Positions 15,180-24,630 are shown, counted from the stretch's first letter. The stretch is DNA of 55,999 nt from Lachnospiraceae bacterium (GCA_014804425.1 JAAUZV010000014.1:207965-263963); one strand, 5' to 3'. Made by a program: numbers and translations. The notes: generated by a model from the sequence alone, not told the origin.

Positions 15180-16121
15180 TTACATTCGGGCCTGCTCCAC
15201 ATTCTCGCAAAACCACGCGTATGCCTTTGCGACGCCTTCCTCTAGCTCTACCTTGTGCCGCCAGCCCAAACCGTGCAGCTTTGTCACATCCGTCAGCTTT
15301 CTGGGCGTTCCGTCCGGCATTTCGGTATTCCATACGATCTCGCCTTCATAGCCCACCGTTTTTTTGACAAGCTCCGCAAGCTCCTTTATCGTGAGTTCCT
15401 TGCCCGTTCCGATATTCACATGCTGTTCGCCGCTGTAATTCTCCAGCAAAAATACACAGGCATCCGCCATATCGTCCACATATAAAAATTCCCGAAGCGG
15501 CGTTCCCGTTCCCCACAGCTCGACCGTCTCTTTTCCCGCCGTCTTTGCCTCATGAAACTTGCGGATCATCGCAGGCATGACATGGGAACCCTGCAGATCG
15601 TAATTGTCATACGGTCCGTATAAATTCGTCGGCATACAGGAAATGAAGTCATCCCCGTACTGACGCTTATAAAACTTGCACATTTCCAGACCGGCTATCT
15701 TGGCAACGGCGTACGCCTCGTTTGTCTCCTCCAGCGGTCCGGTCAGCAGCGCGTCCTCCGGGATCGGCTGCGGCGCCATCTTCGGATAAATGCAGGTGCT
15801 TCCGAGAAACAGCAGTTTTTTCACCTGATATTCATGACTGCTCTGGATGACATTGCACTGAATCTGCAAATTGCTGTAAGCGAATTCCGCCGGTTTTGTA
15901 TTGTTGGCATTGATGCCGCCGACCTTCGCAGCCGCAAGCACGACGACATCCGGCTTTTCACTCGCAAAAAATTCCCGCACCGCCGCCTGATCGCAAAGAT
16001 CAAGCTCCCTGTGCGTTCTTCCGATCACATTCGTATATCCTTTTTCCTTCAGACTGCGGACAATGGCGCTTCCGACCAATCCGCGGTGCCCCGCCACATA
16101 AATCTTATCCGTCTTTTCCAT
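15180..16121 (-). CDS. fcl: GDP-L-fucose synthase
   Basis: 313 residues, the usual length. N-terminal NADPH site [14 protein letters not shown], then the signature [18 protein letters not shown], the catalytic Tyr-x-x-x-Lys in [12 protein letters not shown], and [12 protein letters not shown]. As a short-chain dehydrogenase/epimerase it converts GDP-4-keto-6-deoxymannose, made by Gmd, to GDP-L-fucose by 3,5-epimerisation and reduction in the cytoplasm. Start ATG has GAGGGA upstream. It is the middle gene of gmd-fcl-manC; 58 bases separate it from gmd, where no promoter or terminator is evident. Confidence 0.95.
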   Translation of the reverse strand: MEKTDKIYVAGHRGLVGSAIVRSLKEKGYTNVIGRTHRELDLCDQAAVREFFASEKPDVVVLAAAKVGGINANNTKPAEFAYSNLQIQCNVIQSSHEYQVKKLLFLGSTCIYPKMAPQPIPEDALLTGPLEETNEAYAVAKIAGLEMCKFYKRQYGDDFISCMPTNLYGPYDNYDLQGSHVMPAMIRKFHEAKTAGKETVELWGTGTPLREFLYVDDMADACVFLLENYSGEQHVNIGTGKELTIKELAELVKKTVGYEGEIVWNTEMPDGTPRKLTDVTKLHGLGWRHKVELEEGVAKAYAWFCENVEQARM

Positions 16122-16179
16122 TTTTATCCCTCATTCCGTTTTCGTATATGTCATGCGAAAAGAAATTCTTAGGCGAAAT

Positions 16180-17280
16180 TTATTTCGCCTTGTCTTTGTT
16201 TTCCACAGGCTTAGGATTTCTCTTCGCACTGTACTCCTCACAGCTCAAACCCGCGATCGCTTTCATATCCGCATCCATCATCATTTTTACGAGCTGCTTA
16301 AAGTCCACCTTGCGTTTCCATCCGAGCTCTTTTTCCGCTTTCGCACAGTTTCCCCAAAGGAATTCGACCTCCGCCGGACGATAAAATTCGGGATTCACAT
16401 CGACATAGAGCCTGCCCGTCTCTGCATCATAGCCCTTCTCGTTCACGCCCTCGCCCTCCCAGCGGATCGTGATACCGAGATTGGCGAACGCCTCCACGAC
16501 AAACTCCCGTACCGTATGCGTCTCATTCGTCGCGAGCACATAATCCCCGCATTTATCCTGCTGGAGCATAAGCCACATGCCCTCGACATAATCACCTGCA
16601 AAGCCCCAGTCGCGCTTTGCATTCATATTGCCGAGAGACAGCCTTTCCTGCTTTCCCGCCATGATATTCGCCAGCGCAAGCGTGATCTTTCTTGTCACAA
16701 AATTTTCTCCGCGGCGCGGGGACTCATGATTGAACAGGATACCGTTACAGGTAAACATGTTATAAGACTCTCTGTAATTGACTGTGATCCAATAGGAGTA
16801 CAGCTTTGCCACGCCGTAAGGACTTTTCGGATAAAACGGCGTCTGCTCGCTCTGCGGCGCCGTCTCCGGGATTCCGCCGAACAGCTCCGAAGTGGAAGCC
16901 TGATAATAGCGGCAGTTTCCGCCGTTGACACGGATCGCCTCCAACAGCTTCAACGTGCTTGTCCCCGTTGCGTCCGCCGTATACTCCGGCACTTCAAAGG
17001 ATACGCCCACATGGGACTGCGCCGCCAGATTATACACCTCGGTCGGGCGGATCTCCCCGATAAGCCGCATCAGATTGCTCGAATCGGTAGTATCCGCAAA
17101 ATGTAAGAAAAATTTCACTTTATAATATTTCGAATTGATCAAATGATCAATCCTCGCCGTGTTCGATATGCTGTGCCTGCGGATCAATCCGTGTACCTCA
17201 TATCCTTTTGCCAGCAGAAATTCCGCAAGGTAAGAGCCGTCCTGTCCCGTAATGCCGGTGATCAATGCAATATTGCTCAT
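16180..17280 (-). CDS. gmd: GDP-mannose 4,6-dehydratase
   Basis: 366 residues. The NADP site [17 protein letters not shown] is at the N-terminus, followed by [27 protein letters not shown], the STSELFGG segment, and the active-site [11 protein letters not shown]. It removes water from GDP-mannose to give GDP-4-keto-6-deoxymannose, the branch point to fucose or rhamnose-type sugars. The start ATG has GGAGGG 7 bases upstream. A strong promoter (17349-17377) lies 70 bases ahead; the AraC-type regulator is transcribed the other way from the same gap and may control it. Confidence 0.95.
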   Translation of the reverse strand: MSNIALITGITGQDGSYLAEFLLAKGYEVHGLIRRHSISNTARIDHLINSKYYKVKFFLHFADTTDSSNLMRLIGEIRPTEVYNLAAQSHVGVSFEVPEYTADATGTSTLKLLEAIRVNGGNCRYYQASTSELFGGIPETAPQSEQTPFYPKSPYGVAKLYSYWITVNYRESYNMFTCNGILFNHESPRRGENFVTRKITLALANIMAGKQERLSLGNMNAKRDWGFAGDYVEGMWLMLQQDKCGDYVLATNETHTVREFVVEAFANLGITIRWEGEGVNEKGYDAETGRLYVDVNPEFYRPAEVEFLWGNCAKAEKELGWKRKVDFKQLVKMMMDADMKAIAGLSCEEYSAKRNPKPVENKDKAK

Positions 17281-17348
17281 CTGTGAGCCCTCCTCTTTCT
17301 ATTCAAGATGATTCCCAAAAATAATATCATTTTGCGATTTCTTTTCAG

Positions 17349-17377
17349 AGTATACTATTGTATAATTATGGTATCAA
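17349..17377 (-). promoter_or_regulatory. Sigma-A promoter of gmd-fcl-manC
   Basis: Minus strand: -35 TTGATA, spacer of 17 bases, -10 TATACT. It lies in the AT-rich divergent gap facing the regulator gene. No equally good promoter is seen in the plus direction, although the region is AT-rich enough to hide one. Confidence 0.8.
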
Positions 17378-17435
17378 CCTATATTATTGCGAAAAAATTG
17401 TATTTTATTGCTATTTTTACATAGAAAGGATTTTA

Positions 17436-17462
17436 GATTGAAAAATCAAAGATTTTTCAATC
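17436..17462 (+). promoter_or_regulatory. 12-bp perfect palindrome in the leader of the AraC-type gene
   Basis: GATTGAAAAATC, three-base centre, GATTTTTCAATC. It lies 57 bases before the regulator's start codon. It could be an operator for the dimeric regulator itself or an RNA hairpin; no T run follows it, so it is not a standard terminator. Confidence 0.5.
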
Positions 17463-17518
17463 GGCAAATTTGTGCTGACGCCCAAATTCGCGGGCTGTCG
17501 GCAACATGGAGAATTATT

Positions 17519-18355
17519 ATGGCAAACACACGATCCGAGCGCGTCCTCGTCACCCCCTCCTCCTATGCAAAAACGCATTACCTTTACGTTCAGGAGGTCG
17601 GTTCCCTGCAAAGCTTAGAGCCCCATATCAGCAGCCGTAAGAACTTAAATTCCTATCTGTTCTTTGTCGTTCTGAGCGGACGCGGCACGCTTACCTATGA
17701 ACACCAGACTAAGAGCTTAAAAAGCGGCGACTGCGCCTTTTTGGACTGCCGCAGCCCCTATGCGCACGAAAGCTCCGAGGAAGAACCGTGGCGCTTAACA
17801 TGGGTTCATTTTAACGGCGCGGACGCCGCGCATTTTTATGAATCTTATTTGGATCAGGGTCATCCTTTTTTCTTCCGCCCTGTTAGTATACTTCCATTTG
17901 TGGAAACTATCAGTCAATTATATGAAATCAGCCGCGACCGGACCTTTATGAACGAGATGAACGCTCATTGTCTTTTGACGGAACTCATTTCGCAGATTTA
18001 TTCGCAGCAAAATGAAAGCTTCGACACCGCGCCTGCCAAGCTGCAGCAGATTCACGAGTACATCCGGCTTCATTATGCCGAAAAGATCACGTTGGATCTT
18101 TTGTCGGAATTGTTTTTCATCAGTAAATACCATATGTCACGCGAATACCGGCAGACATACGGCATGACGCTTGTCAGCGACATTACACAGCGGCGCATCG
18201 CCCACGCAAAGTCCGCACTGCGTTTTTCCGAGCTTCCCGTCGAATCCGTCGCGGAGGAATCCGGTTTCTTAGACAGCGCTTATTTTATCCATGTGTTCAA
18301 ACGCGCCGAGGGCATGACGCCGCTGCAATACCGCAAAAAATGGAAAAGTCTATGA
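17519..18355 (+). CDS. AraC-family transcription regulator
   Basis: 278 residues from the ATG 17519-17521, which has GGAG 8 bases upstream; the longer frame adds 44 residues that overlap the palindromic leader. Residues about 20-120 form a cupin-like sensing domain (PHISSRKNLNSYLFFVVLSG, LKSGDCAFLDCRSPY). Residues about 180-275 hold two helix-turn-helix units, ending in the family signature FLDSAYFIHVFKRAEGMTPLQYRKK. Such proteins often respond to a sugar and act on a neighbouring operon; here the divergent gmd-fcl-manC operon and the convergent acyltransferase are the obvious candidates (inference). Its last bases overlap the end of the acyltransferase gene by six bases, tail to tail. Confidence 0.92.
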   Translation: MANTRSERVLVTPSSYAKTHYLYVQEVGSLQSLEPHISSRKNLNSYLFFVVLSGRGTLTYEHQTKSLKSGDCAFLDCRSPYAHESSEEEPWRLTWVHFNGADAAHFYESYLDQGHPFFFRPVSILPFVETISQLYEISRDRTFMNEMNAHCLLTELISQIYSQQNESFDTAPAKLQQIHEYIRLHYAEKITLDLLSELFFISKYHMSREYRQTYGMTLVSDITQRRIAHAKSALRFSELPVESVAEESGFLDSAYFIHVFKRAEGMTPLQYRKKWKSL

Positions 18356-19438
18356 ATGCCTGTTCCGAATCCATCTGCCCGGAAGACGCTCCAGTGCTCC
18401 CAACAGAACTGCCGCCGCGGCTGAAACCGCAAGCGCCGCAAGATACCCGGGCAGATCCAGCTTCACATAGGATTTGACAAACAGAAATGCTTTTTCGTAC
18501 ACAAACCCGTGCACCAGCCAGATATAGGTTGACTGCATTCCCCACCACGCGAAAAAAGTCTCAAGCGCCCTCGCATGAGAGCATACGGTCAGCAGTCCGT
18601 AAATGAGCAGCGGCGTCAATAGAAAATCCGTTCTCCCGTAAGCAGGACCTGTCGCCAACGCGACCCGCAGCGCTATGACCATACCGATCAGCGCCACGGA
18701 CAGACATACCGATAACCGGCTGCCCAAGCCCTGCAGCAGATGATCCGCCCGCTGATACACGCGGTAACGCGCGATCACATAGCCCACGATAAATATCATC
18801 AAAAAAGAAATTCTGAGTCCGCGTCCGGCAGCCAACAGTCCGTTCCATAACACCGGCAGCCACAGCTTCCCCACGAATATCACGATCAGACAGACTATCA
18901 CAAGCGCCGCATAAAACAACCGCTTCTTTTTTGTCTCTTCCGCTCTGTCAAAGCGTGTCAGCAGCAGATCAAACAGCGGCAGCACCAAAAGCATCTTGGC
19001 ATATTGCTCCACATACCACCATGCCGCATTATAGGTCGGGTTGAAGGCCGTCAGATTCCCCCAAAACAGCTCCGGTGTAAAGGGTCTTTTCAGAATTCCG
19101 AAGAAAACACACATAAAGATCAGCAGTACCAGCCAAAGCTTTCCATACAATTTCAGGATTCGCAGCAGCACACAGCGATATTCCGCAAACATTCTCCCGA
19201 AAAACCGCTCCCGCGGCTGCCGTTCCATTCCATAGTACATGCCATATCCGCTGACAAACGCAAAGATTCCCACGCAGATCTTACAAAACCACGCGATCCG
19301 CCTGACAACATCCGGCTGCATAAAAGGCAGAACCGATTCATATTCCGTCACATAGGAATACAAATGATGATACAGCATCATCCAGATTGCCACACCCTGC
19401 ATGATCGCAGACTGCTTCTTTGTCATTCCATTCTCCAC
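18350..19438 (-). CDS. Acyltransferase-3 family membrane protein
   Basis: 362 residues with about ten membrane helices. The N-terminus has MLYHHLYSY, placing a His pair in the first helix region, then VGIFAFVSGYGMYYG, and near the C-terminus YIWLVHGFVYE. This is the pattern of acyltransferase-3 proteins such as OafA or WecH, which O-acetylate or otherwise acylate surface sugars from the membrane. The start is uncertain: ATG codons at residues 1 and 5 both have only modest ribosome sites. It is followed tail to tail by the AraC-type gene. The 150-base gap upstream contains a 14-bp perfect inverted repeat. The acyl group and target sugar are unknown. Confidence 0.82.
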   Translation of the reverse strand: MENGMTKKQSAIMQGVAIWMMLYHHLYSYVTEYESVLPFMQPDVVRRIAWFCKICVGIFAFVSGYGMYYGMERQPRERFFGRMFAEYRCVLLRILKLYGKLWLVLLIFMCVFFGILKRPFTPELFWGNLTAFNPTYNAAWWYVEQYAKMLLVLPLFDLLLTRFDRAEETKKKRLFYAALVIVCLIVIFVGKLWLPVLWNGLLAAGRGLRISFLMIFIVGYVIARYRVYQRADHLLQGLGSRLSVCLSVALIGMVIALRVALATGPAYGRTDFLLTPLLIYGLLTVCSHARALETFFAWWGMQSTYIWLVHGFVYEKAFLFVKSYVKLDLPGYLAALAVSAAAAVLLGALERLPGRWIRNRHS

Positions 19439-19529
19439 TTACCGTTCCTCCGAACTTCCTCTTGTTCATTCCCGCGAGCAATGAGCCAAGCGGCCGTGCT
19501 TGCACGGACAGTTGGCGAATGCCGCGAGG

Positions 19530-19565
19530 GTCAGATACCCCGCTGCTTGCGGCGGGGTATCTGAC
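19530..19565 (-). terminator. 14-bp perfect inverted repeat, probable transcription stop or RNA structure
   Basis: Arms GTCAGATACCCCGC and GCGGGGTATCTGAC with an eight-base loop, 24 bases after the stop of the GtrII-like gene. The stem is unusually long and GC-rich but has no T run on the minus side, so it may act as a 3'-end stabiliser rather than an intrinsic terminator. Confidence 0.5.
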
Positions 19566-19589
19566 TCTGCCACATTCAGAGCCTCTTTA

Positions 19590-21164
19590 TCAGAAATCAC
19601 TCAGTTTGATGACCACGAACGTCTCTGTTTCTGCAACGGATGAGGATGCCGGCCAGCAGTCCATATCGGCACTGAAGCGCTCTGCTTCTGCCGTTATTTC
19701 TTTTGTCGGCATCTCATAGGAAAATCCAAGCGTCTCAAAATACCCCAAAATTCTTCCGGTATTATAATAATTGGGGGTCTCAATGGGAACGCCCTCCACA
19801 TAGGCATATTCAAAAAGGGAATAGGCGAGGAAGGACGCGGCCTCCTCTTTGGTGTAACATGAGCCGTTTCCTTTCGCATCAAGATGCCCCGTAAAAACGA
19901 TCGGTTTTGTGCGGGCGGTATCGCTCAAGGTATCTAACCGGTTCATCATCTGCTGCGCTGTGATCCGGTCGGCGTCCCTAATGACGTCCTGTGTATAGAA
20001 CATCCGCATCACCACGGACGCCTGCGCAAAGAGCAGGATACAGCCGCAGAGAATCCAAATATACCGGAATATCTTTTTACCGGGCAGATACACGGATAAA
20101 AAATGAACCAAAAACAGCCACATCGAAGCGCATACAAACGGGAGCATGCACTGTGCGCGGTAGATCGTCGGGCTTCCCGTCACAATGGCAAGAAAAAACG
20201 GGGATGCCAATGTGGCGCAAATCCCCAGGAGCGCCGGTACACGATAGATTTTTTTAGAAATATAAAAAATCATAGCTGCTATTCCGGCGACGACGCACAC
20301 GGTATAGGTGACCGGATAAAAGACGTCGGTTGCGAGAAGAACATGTTTGGCATACGCGAGCAGATTGCGAATGGTCCATGCGAGATCGCCCGAAAACCAG
20401 CCGACCTGATCCGCCAGATAGGTGGTGTCGTTAAAAAACAATGTGGCAATGATCTCATATACGGCAAAGCCCACAATAAAATGGATCATCGACCACAATA
20501 CCTGTTTCTTCCTCTCTGCGGTGTCAGACTGCTCCATACAAAACAGATAGAGTACAATATAAAAACAGATCTGCAGGTTTACCATGGACTGATAAATGCC
20601 GTAGGAGCCGATATCCAAAAGAACGGCAAGCGCAAACGCCGCAGGATTTTTCTTTTTTAAAAAGAGAACAAAATAGCCCGATGATACCACGATCATCGTC
20701 ATCGCAAGCACGATTTCAAAGGACTGGAAGCGAAACATATACTGGTCCGCGAGAGTCGGGAAGATTAAAAACAGGCACGTAAAGACCAGATTAACCCGGT
20801 CGCTCCCGCCGTAACCCAAGCGCGAAAATAAGAGACAGCAGCACATCCCTTCCAGCCACATTGTAATCAGGAACAGCGCCGCCGCAAAATAGGGGTTATA
20901 CCAATGCATTCCGGTGAGACATTTCACCGCGATCAGTCCGAACCTGCCGATTCCTCCCCAGTTATAAAATGTGCGCGGATGATTCAGAATGACTTCCGCA
21001 TCCACATAAAAATCATTGGAATATGCCGCTTTTCCATAAACAAGCAACAGCAGGGCAAATAACATCATCCCCAAAAGCCGGTGTTCTTTGATGTACAGGA
21101 CAAACGCTCGAAACGGCATTGCTAAATTCTGAAATTGTTTTTTCATGGTCTGGTTATTGTTCAT
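19590..21164 (-). CDS. GtrII-like glucosyltransferase domain membrane protein
   Basis: 524 residues with about eleven membrane helices and a soluble tail of about 120 residues at the C-terminus. Early motifs include YSNDFYVDAEV and WGGIGRFGL, matching the conserved N-terminal loop of the Glucos_trans_II (GtrII) family, in which an acidic residue in the first outside loop serves catalysis. These proteins transfer a sugar from undecaprenyl phosphate to a growing surface polymer on the outer side of the membrane. The GtrB/DPM1-like transferase at 5924-6853 could supply the lipid-linked sugar (inference). Start ATG at 21162-21164 has AGGGGT upstream, and the leader contains a GTATCGC/GCGATAC hairpin at about 21177-21202. 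Confidence 0.78.
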   Translation of the reverse strand: MNNNQTMKKQFQNLAMPFRAFVLYIKEHRLLGMMLFALLLLVYGKAAYSNDFYVDAEVILNHPRTFYNWGGIGRFGLIAVKCLTGMHWYNPYFAAALFLITMWLEGMCCCLLFSRLGYGGSDRVNLVFTCLFLIFPTLADQYMFRFQSFEIVLAMTMIVVSSGYFVLFLKKKNPAAFALAVLLDIGSYGIYQSMVNLQICFYIVLYLFCMEQSDTAERKKQVLWSMIHFIVGFAVYEIIATLFFNDTTYLADQVGWFSGDLAWTIRNLLAYAKHVLLATDVFYPVTYTVCVVAGIAAMIFYISKKIYRVPALLGICATLASPFFLAIVTGSPTIYRAQCMLPFVCASMWLFLVHFLSVYLPGKKIFRYIWILCGCILLFAQASVVMRMFYTQDVIRDADRITAQQMMNRLDTLSDTARTKPIVFTGHLDAKGNGSCYTKEEAASFLAYSLFEYAYVEGVPIETPNYYNTGRILGYFETLGFSYEMPTKEITAEAERFSADMDCWPASSSVAETETFVVIKLSDF

Positions 21165-21269
21165 GTTCCTACCCCTGCGTATCGCAGGCCTTGCCCGCGA
21201 TACTGCTCTAATCTGTTATGATCCCGAAAAATACGGACGTTTTGCGCCGAACATTTCCATAGTTTAAGA

Positions 21270-21306
21270 AAATCCATACCATCGCGCAAAACGATGGTAT
21301 GGATTT
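21270..21306 (-). terminator. 15-bp perfect hairpin after the glycosidase-like gene
   Basis: Arms AAATCCATACCATCG and CGATGGTATGGATTT with a seven-base loop, about 40 bases after the stop at 21346. The minus-strand arm ends in ATTTTC and a short T-rich stretch, in keeping with an intrinsic terminator. Confidence 0.7.
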
Positions 21307-21345
21307 CGAAAATCATGATTCAGTTTGACATATGATCACGGTAGC

Positions 21346-22932
21346 TTACTGTAATCCCAACTGTGACCAACTGGATACGCCAACGTACGGCGCATATTGA
21401 TTCAGGCTGTCCCGATCCACCATCTGGTACACATAATAGGCAGGCTTCGGTGCGCCGGTGCTGGTTAACAGACCGTTTGCAAGTCCCTGCTGTACCTCCT
21501 CCGGAATGTCAAGCATTGCACTGTACAGTACCATCTTAATATACGGATTAGCCGCAATCAGCTTATAGGAATAAGCGATGGCTGCTGCCTGAATGTTCAC
21601 GTCATTGCCGGTACCTGCGGAACTGAATCCAAGCTCAGAAATGATGATATTTCTGACCGCACCCGAACGTGTAAGGTATTGCGGCTGCTGGAAGTAATTC
21701 GTTACAACATTCATGTTGAGCGGGGTGATCATCTTCGTATTGACTGTATTATCAACCAGCTTTAATGCGCCGTATCCCGGAGCCGTCGTCCAGAAGCTGG
21801 AGTGTGTCAAAGGCACGGCATACGGATGGAAAGAAAGTCCCCAGTCGATATTTCCGGTTCTTAAGATTTCTGCGTTAAAGCCATCAATAACATCCTTACC
21901 GCGATAGGAGCTTCCGCCGTCGCAGTGCGTCCATCTCTGATCGGTACAGATATAAACATTCGCAGCGCTGTTATGGCTCTTGATCGCGTTATATGCCACA
22001 CGGAACTGTGTTGCATAATCCGCTGCAAACAGCTCTACCGGAACCTCACCGGCATAATGCCAGGAATCGCTGCTGTTGACCTCGTTACCGATGACATAGC
22101 TCTGCACGGAACCAAGCTTGCCGCCGCTGTAACGATTTGCAAGGAACGACATAAATGCCGCGAACTTCTCCTCGCCTGCCTGCGTGGTCACATTGACCGA
22201 ATAGTAATGCGGATTCTTACCGGTTCCCACCGCGCCGGGGTGAACCATGTCCGCAGTCCCTGCGGAAAGGCTGTTGACAACGATCATGCAGATGTCTGCA
22301 TTCTGCGCATTGTAAAGGCTGACAATCGTATCCAATTCCTTTACTGCCACTGCGTTAAAGGAGTAAACCTTGCCGTTATAAGTAAAGTTAATGCCGCCGC
22401 CGTTAAAGAAGTTTGCCGTATCAACCGTCGTTCCCGCATATCCTACGCCAAGATCCGAAAGGAGATTCGCATACGGCCAGTATGCCGTGATTCCCTTCTT
22501 GTTTCCGGTAGCTTCGGAAATGCTGACCGTTGCTTTGGTAGCTGCGGCTTCCGGATTGAGAATATACATCTCGTTACTTACAGGAACAAAGCGGCCGCCG
22601 CTTTTGACGGTCACGACAAATCTTGAATAGATCTGCGAAGCTGCCGTATCCAAATTTAAGGCTGTGGAAAAATAGATACCACTCGCAGTCGCTGTGCCGA
22701 CCGCACAATAATCCTGTCTGAGTCCGACCTCGGTCTCATAAGGCTTCAAAGCAAACAAATAATACTGTCCATCTTCGCCTGCAGCGCTTCCGCTTGCAGC
22801 CACTTTGACCTGATCGCCTTCGATGTAACACAGCTGGATCTGAACCGTGTTATTTGCGGCCGATACCGGAAGCTGCAGGATCATTACCGCAACGAAAGCA
22901 ATGAGCAGACCTAATCCCCATTTCTTTTTCAT
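21346..22932 (-). CDS. Secreted glycoside-hydrolase-like protein (DUF5722-like)
   Basis: 528 residues from the ATG 22930-22932 with GGAGGG 6-9 bases upstream. A signal peptide spans about 1-26 (LIAFVAVMILQLPVSA). An N-terminal Ig-like region is followed by a TIM-barrel-like domain with YVIGNEVNSSDSW, where Asn283-Glu284 is the typical acid/base pair of clan-A glycosidases, and IIISELGFSS, where Glu433 would be the nucleophile. The overall sequence resembles the DUF5722 proteins, but I cannot check this. It is secreted and, placed inside a polysaccharide locus with its own strong promoter (23008-23036), may trim or release the locus polymer. Substrate unknown. Confidence 0.78.
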   Translation of the reverse strand: MKKKWGLGLLIAFVAVMILQLPVSAANNTVQIQLCYIEGDQVKVAASGSAAGEDGQYYLFALKPYETEVGLRQDYCAVGTATASGIYFSTALNLDTAASQIYSRFVVTVKSGGRFVPVSNEMYILNPEAAATKATVSISEATGNKKGITAYWPYANLLSDLGVGYAGTTVDTANFFNGGGINFTYNGKVYSFNAVAVKELDTIVSLYNAQNADICMIVVNSLSAGTADMVHPGAVGTGKNPHYYSVNVTTQAGEEKFAAFMSFLANRYSGGKLGSVQSYVIGNEVNSSDSWHYAGEVPVELFAADYATQFRVAYNAIKSHNSAANVYICTDQRWTHCDGGSSYRGKDVIDGFNAEILRTGNIDWGLSFHPYAVPLTHSSFWTTAPGYGALKLVDNTVNTKMITPLNMNVVTNYFQQPQYLTRSGAVRNIIISELGFSSAGTGNDVNIQAAAIAYSYKLIAANPYIKMVLYSAMLDIPEEVQQGLANGLLTSTGAPKPAYYVYQMVDRDSLNQYAPYVGVSSWSQLGLQ

Positions 22933-23007
22933 CCTTTTTCCCTCCATAAAAATGTAATGTTGTGCCAATCTTACTCTCTACTTTTATTGCGAAGCGAGAG
23001 TATTGAA

Positions 23008-23036
23008 ATTATATCAGATTTATTTTTTCCATGCAA
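23008..23036 (-). promoter_or_regulatory. Strong sigma-A promoter of the glycosidase-like gene
   Basis: Minus strand: -35 TTGCAT, 17-base spacer, TGA then consensus -10 TATAAT. The leader of about 70 bases has an ACTCTC/GAGAGT hairpin. Confidence 0.85.
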
Positions 23037-23073
23037 TATCTTTTTTTGTAAAATCAGGAAATAAAATTGGCAT

Positions 23074-24471
23074 CTAATAGGTCAGCCACATACCCACTTC
23101 CCGGTAAACGGGAAGCGCCTGAATAAAGACCATATAGAACGAACTTCCGGCAGCGATAAAGAGCGCAAACGCGACGCCGAGATTCACCAGCGGGGCGGGC
23201 AGATGCTTTCCGCGGAAACCTGCCTGAGAGAGTGCCCGTATGCCGCAGACCGTGTAATACATAATGGGAATGAGCGCCGGCAGCATGTACCGTCCCTGAT
23301 GCTGATAATTCATGGTATAGGCATAGCGGATCAGGATGATGAGCGGAAGCACTATGCACAGCGCCATATTGATATGAAAAAACAACGCTTTCCCGTTTAC
23401 TTTATGCTCTTTTTTTCTGAGGAAGCCGCCGAAGCTCCACAGTCCGCCGACAAGCCCTGCACCAAACAACAGCTTATAAGAAAAATAAGTCCAGTAGTGC
23501 CCGCGGATGGATAACGAGCCGTATGCAGCGACAAAGCTGTCATACAGACATTGGAAAAACTGATTTTCTGACAGCATCTGAAAAATGCTGATGCCGCGGG
23601 CCTGATAGGTATACAGCGGGCTTGTTTCGGGAAGCGCATACAGCAATGCCAGCTGCTCCTTGGTTTTCAGACCGAGAATATCTCCGTCTAAGACAAACCA
23701 TGTACGCACAAACCACCAGCCTGCGCCGATGATGACAAGAATGCTGACCAATGCGCCGTAAGTGATCATCTTTTTGAAATCGCAGCGCCACTTCCCGTTT
23801 TCTTTTGCCACATAATAGGCGATAAAGAGCAGAACGGCAGCCAAAATATATCCGTAAGCATTATAATAAGAAAGCGCGCACAAAATGATCCCGATTGCAA
23901 GGCATATGCAGTTTTTGACACGAAAGCCCTCCTGATACCCCCATACCAATGCATGCAGGATCATCGCCGTCGCAAGCAGGCAGCAGGAATCCGTATTGAT
24001 GTAGGTGTGAACAAAAAGATTTTCGGGAAGATACATGACCGCCACGCAAAAAAGCCACCGAAAACGCCGATCCGTAAAAAGGCGTTTTCCGAGCAGATAC
24101 ACAAACACGGCCATGATACAGCCAAAAACAATGTTGACGGATCGCCCCGCATATAAAAGAGCAAGGTCTGAATCCGTAAACAGACTGACAAAACGCATCA
24201 CATAGCCTTGGATAATGTATGGCAGCGTATTATACAATCCGTAAGAAAAACCGCATCCGGTGATCCTGACTTCTTCTTCCAGACCGGTCGGAAGCGTTCC
24301 GTGGTCACAGATATACTTCGGGATCAGCATGCGGAAATATTCGTCAGGCGGGCTGACCGGAACGTCCGAAATCGTGTCAACAACGGGCTGACAGACCGCC
24401 ATTGGGATCGCCATGATCAGAAATCCCGCCATATACAAAATAAAGAAAAAACGTTCCGATTGTTTTTTCAC
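23074..24471 (-). CDS. GT-C-type glycosyltransferase-like membrane protein
   Basis: 465 residues from a GTG at 24469-24471 that has GGAGG 6 bases upstream; the longer frame begins at a TTG without a good ribosome site. About eleven to thirteen membrane helices. The first outside loop carries SPPDEYFRML with Asp43-Glu44, the acidic pair typical of GT-C enzymes and DUF2142 proteins that use a polyprenyl-phosphate sugar. A QHQGRYMLPAL segment near residue 410 is also common in this superfamily. It probably adds a sugar on the outer face. The promoter (24557-24585) lies beside the 16-bp repeat array and drives this gene away from the YerB-like gene. Confidence 0.75.
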   Translation of the reverse strand: MKKQSERFFFILYMAGFLIMAIPMAVCQPVVDTISDVPVSPPDEYFRMLIPKYICDHGTLPTGLEEEVRITGCGFSYGLYNTLPYIIQGYVMRFVSLFTDSDLALLYAGRSVNIVFGCIMAVFVYLLGKRLFTDRRFRWLFCVAVMYLPENLFVHTYINTDSCCLLATAMILHALVWGYQEGFRVKNCICLAIGIILCALSYYNAYGYILAAVLLFIAYYVAKENGKWRCDFKKMITYGALVSILVIIGAGWWFVRTWFVLDGDILGLKTKEQLALLYALPETSPLYTYQARGISIFQMLSENQFFQCLYDSFVAAYGSLSIRGHYWTYFSYKLLFGAGLVGGLWSFGGFLRKKEHKVNGKALFFHINMALCIVLPLIILIRYAYTMNYQHQGRYMLPALIPIMYYTVCGIRALSQAGFRGKHLPAPLVNLGVAFALFIAAGSSFYMVFIQALPVYREVGMWLTY

Positions 24472-24556
24472 TCTGCGCCTCCATTCCTGCAAAGCGGTCA
24501 AACACCTTCCAAAGTCTCACTTTGCCAGATTTTTCCATGATCACAATAATAAAGTG

Positions 24557-24585
24557 ATTATAACAAGCTTAACCTAACATTGCAA
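24557..24585 (-). promoter_or_regulatory. Divergent promoter, leftward
   Basis: Minus strand: -35 TTGCAA, 17-base spacer, consensus -10 TATAAT. The -35 hexamer lies inside the first unit of the repeat array. Confidence 0.8.
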
Positions 24586-24630
24586 TGCCAAAACATTGCA
24601 ATGGCAAAACATTGCAATGCCAAAACATTG
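24578..24630. repeat. 16-bp iteron array, three units plus a partial fourth
   Basis: Units CATTGCAATGCCAAAA at 24578-24593, 24594-24609 (one change, GG for GC) and 24610-24625, then CATTG at 24626-24630. Each holds the palindrome ATTGCAAT. The array exactly fills the space between two divergent -35 elements. Confidence 0.95.

Noticed and set aside
16153-17106. Plus-strand open frame of 317 codons opposite gmd
   Set aside because: It is the antisense shadow of a well-conserved gmd, has no ribosome site and a composition rich in Arg and His as expected for such shadows. The same holds for the long antisense frames opposite recD2, uvrA, uvrB, cdaR and mbl.
24578-24630. Possible CRISPR-like array
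   Set aside because: The 16-bp units touch each other without spacers, so it is a promoter-type iteron array.
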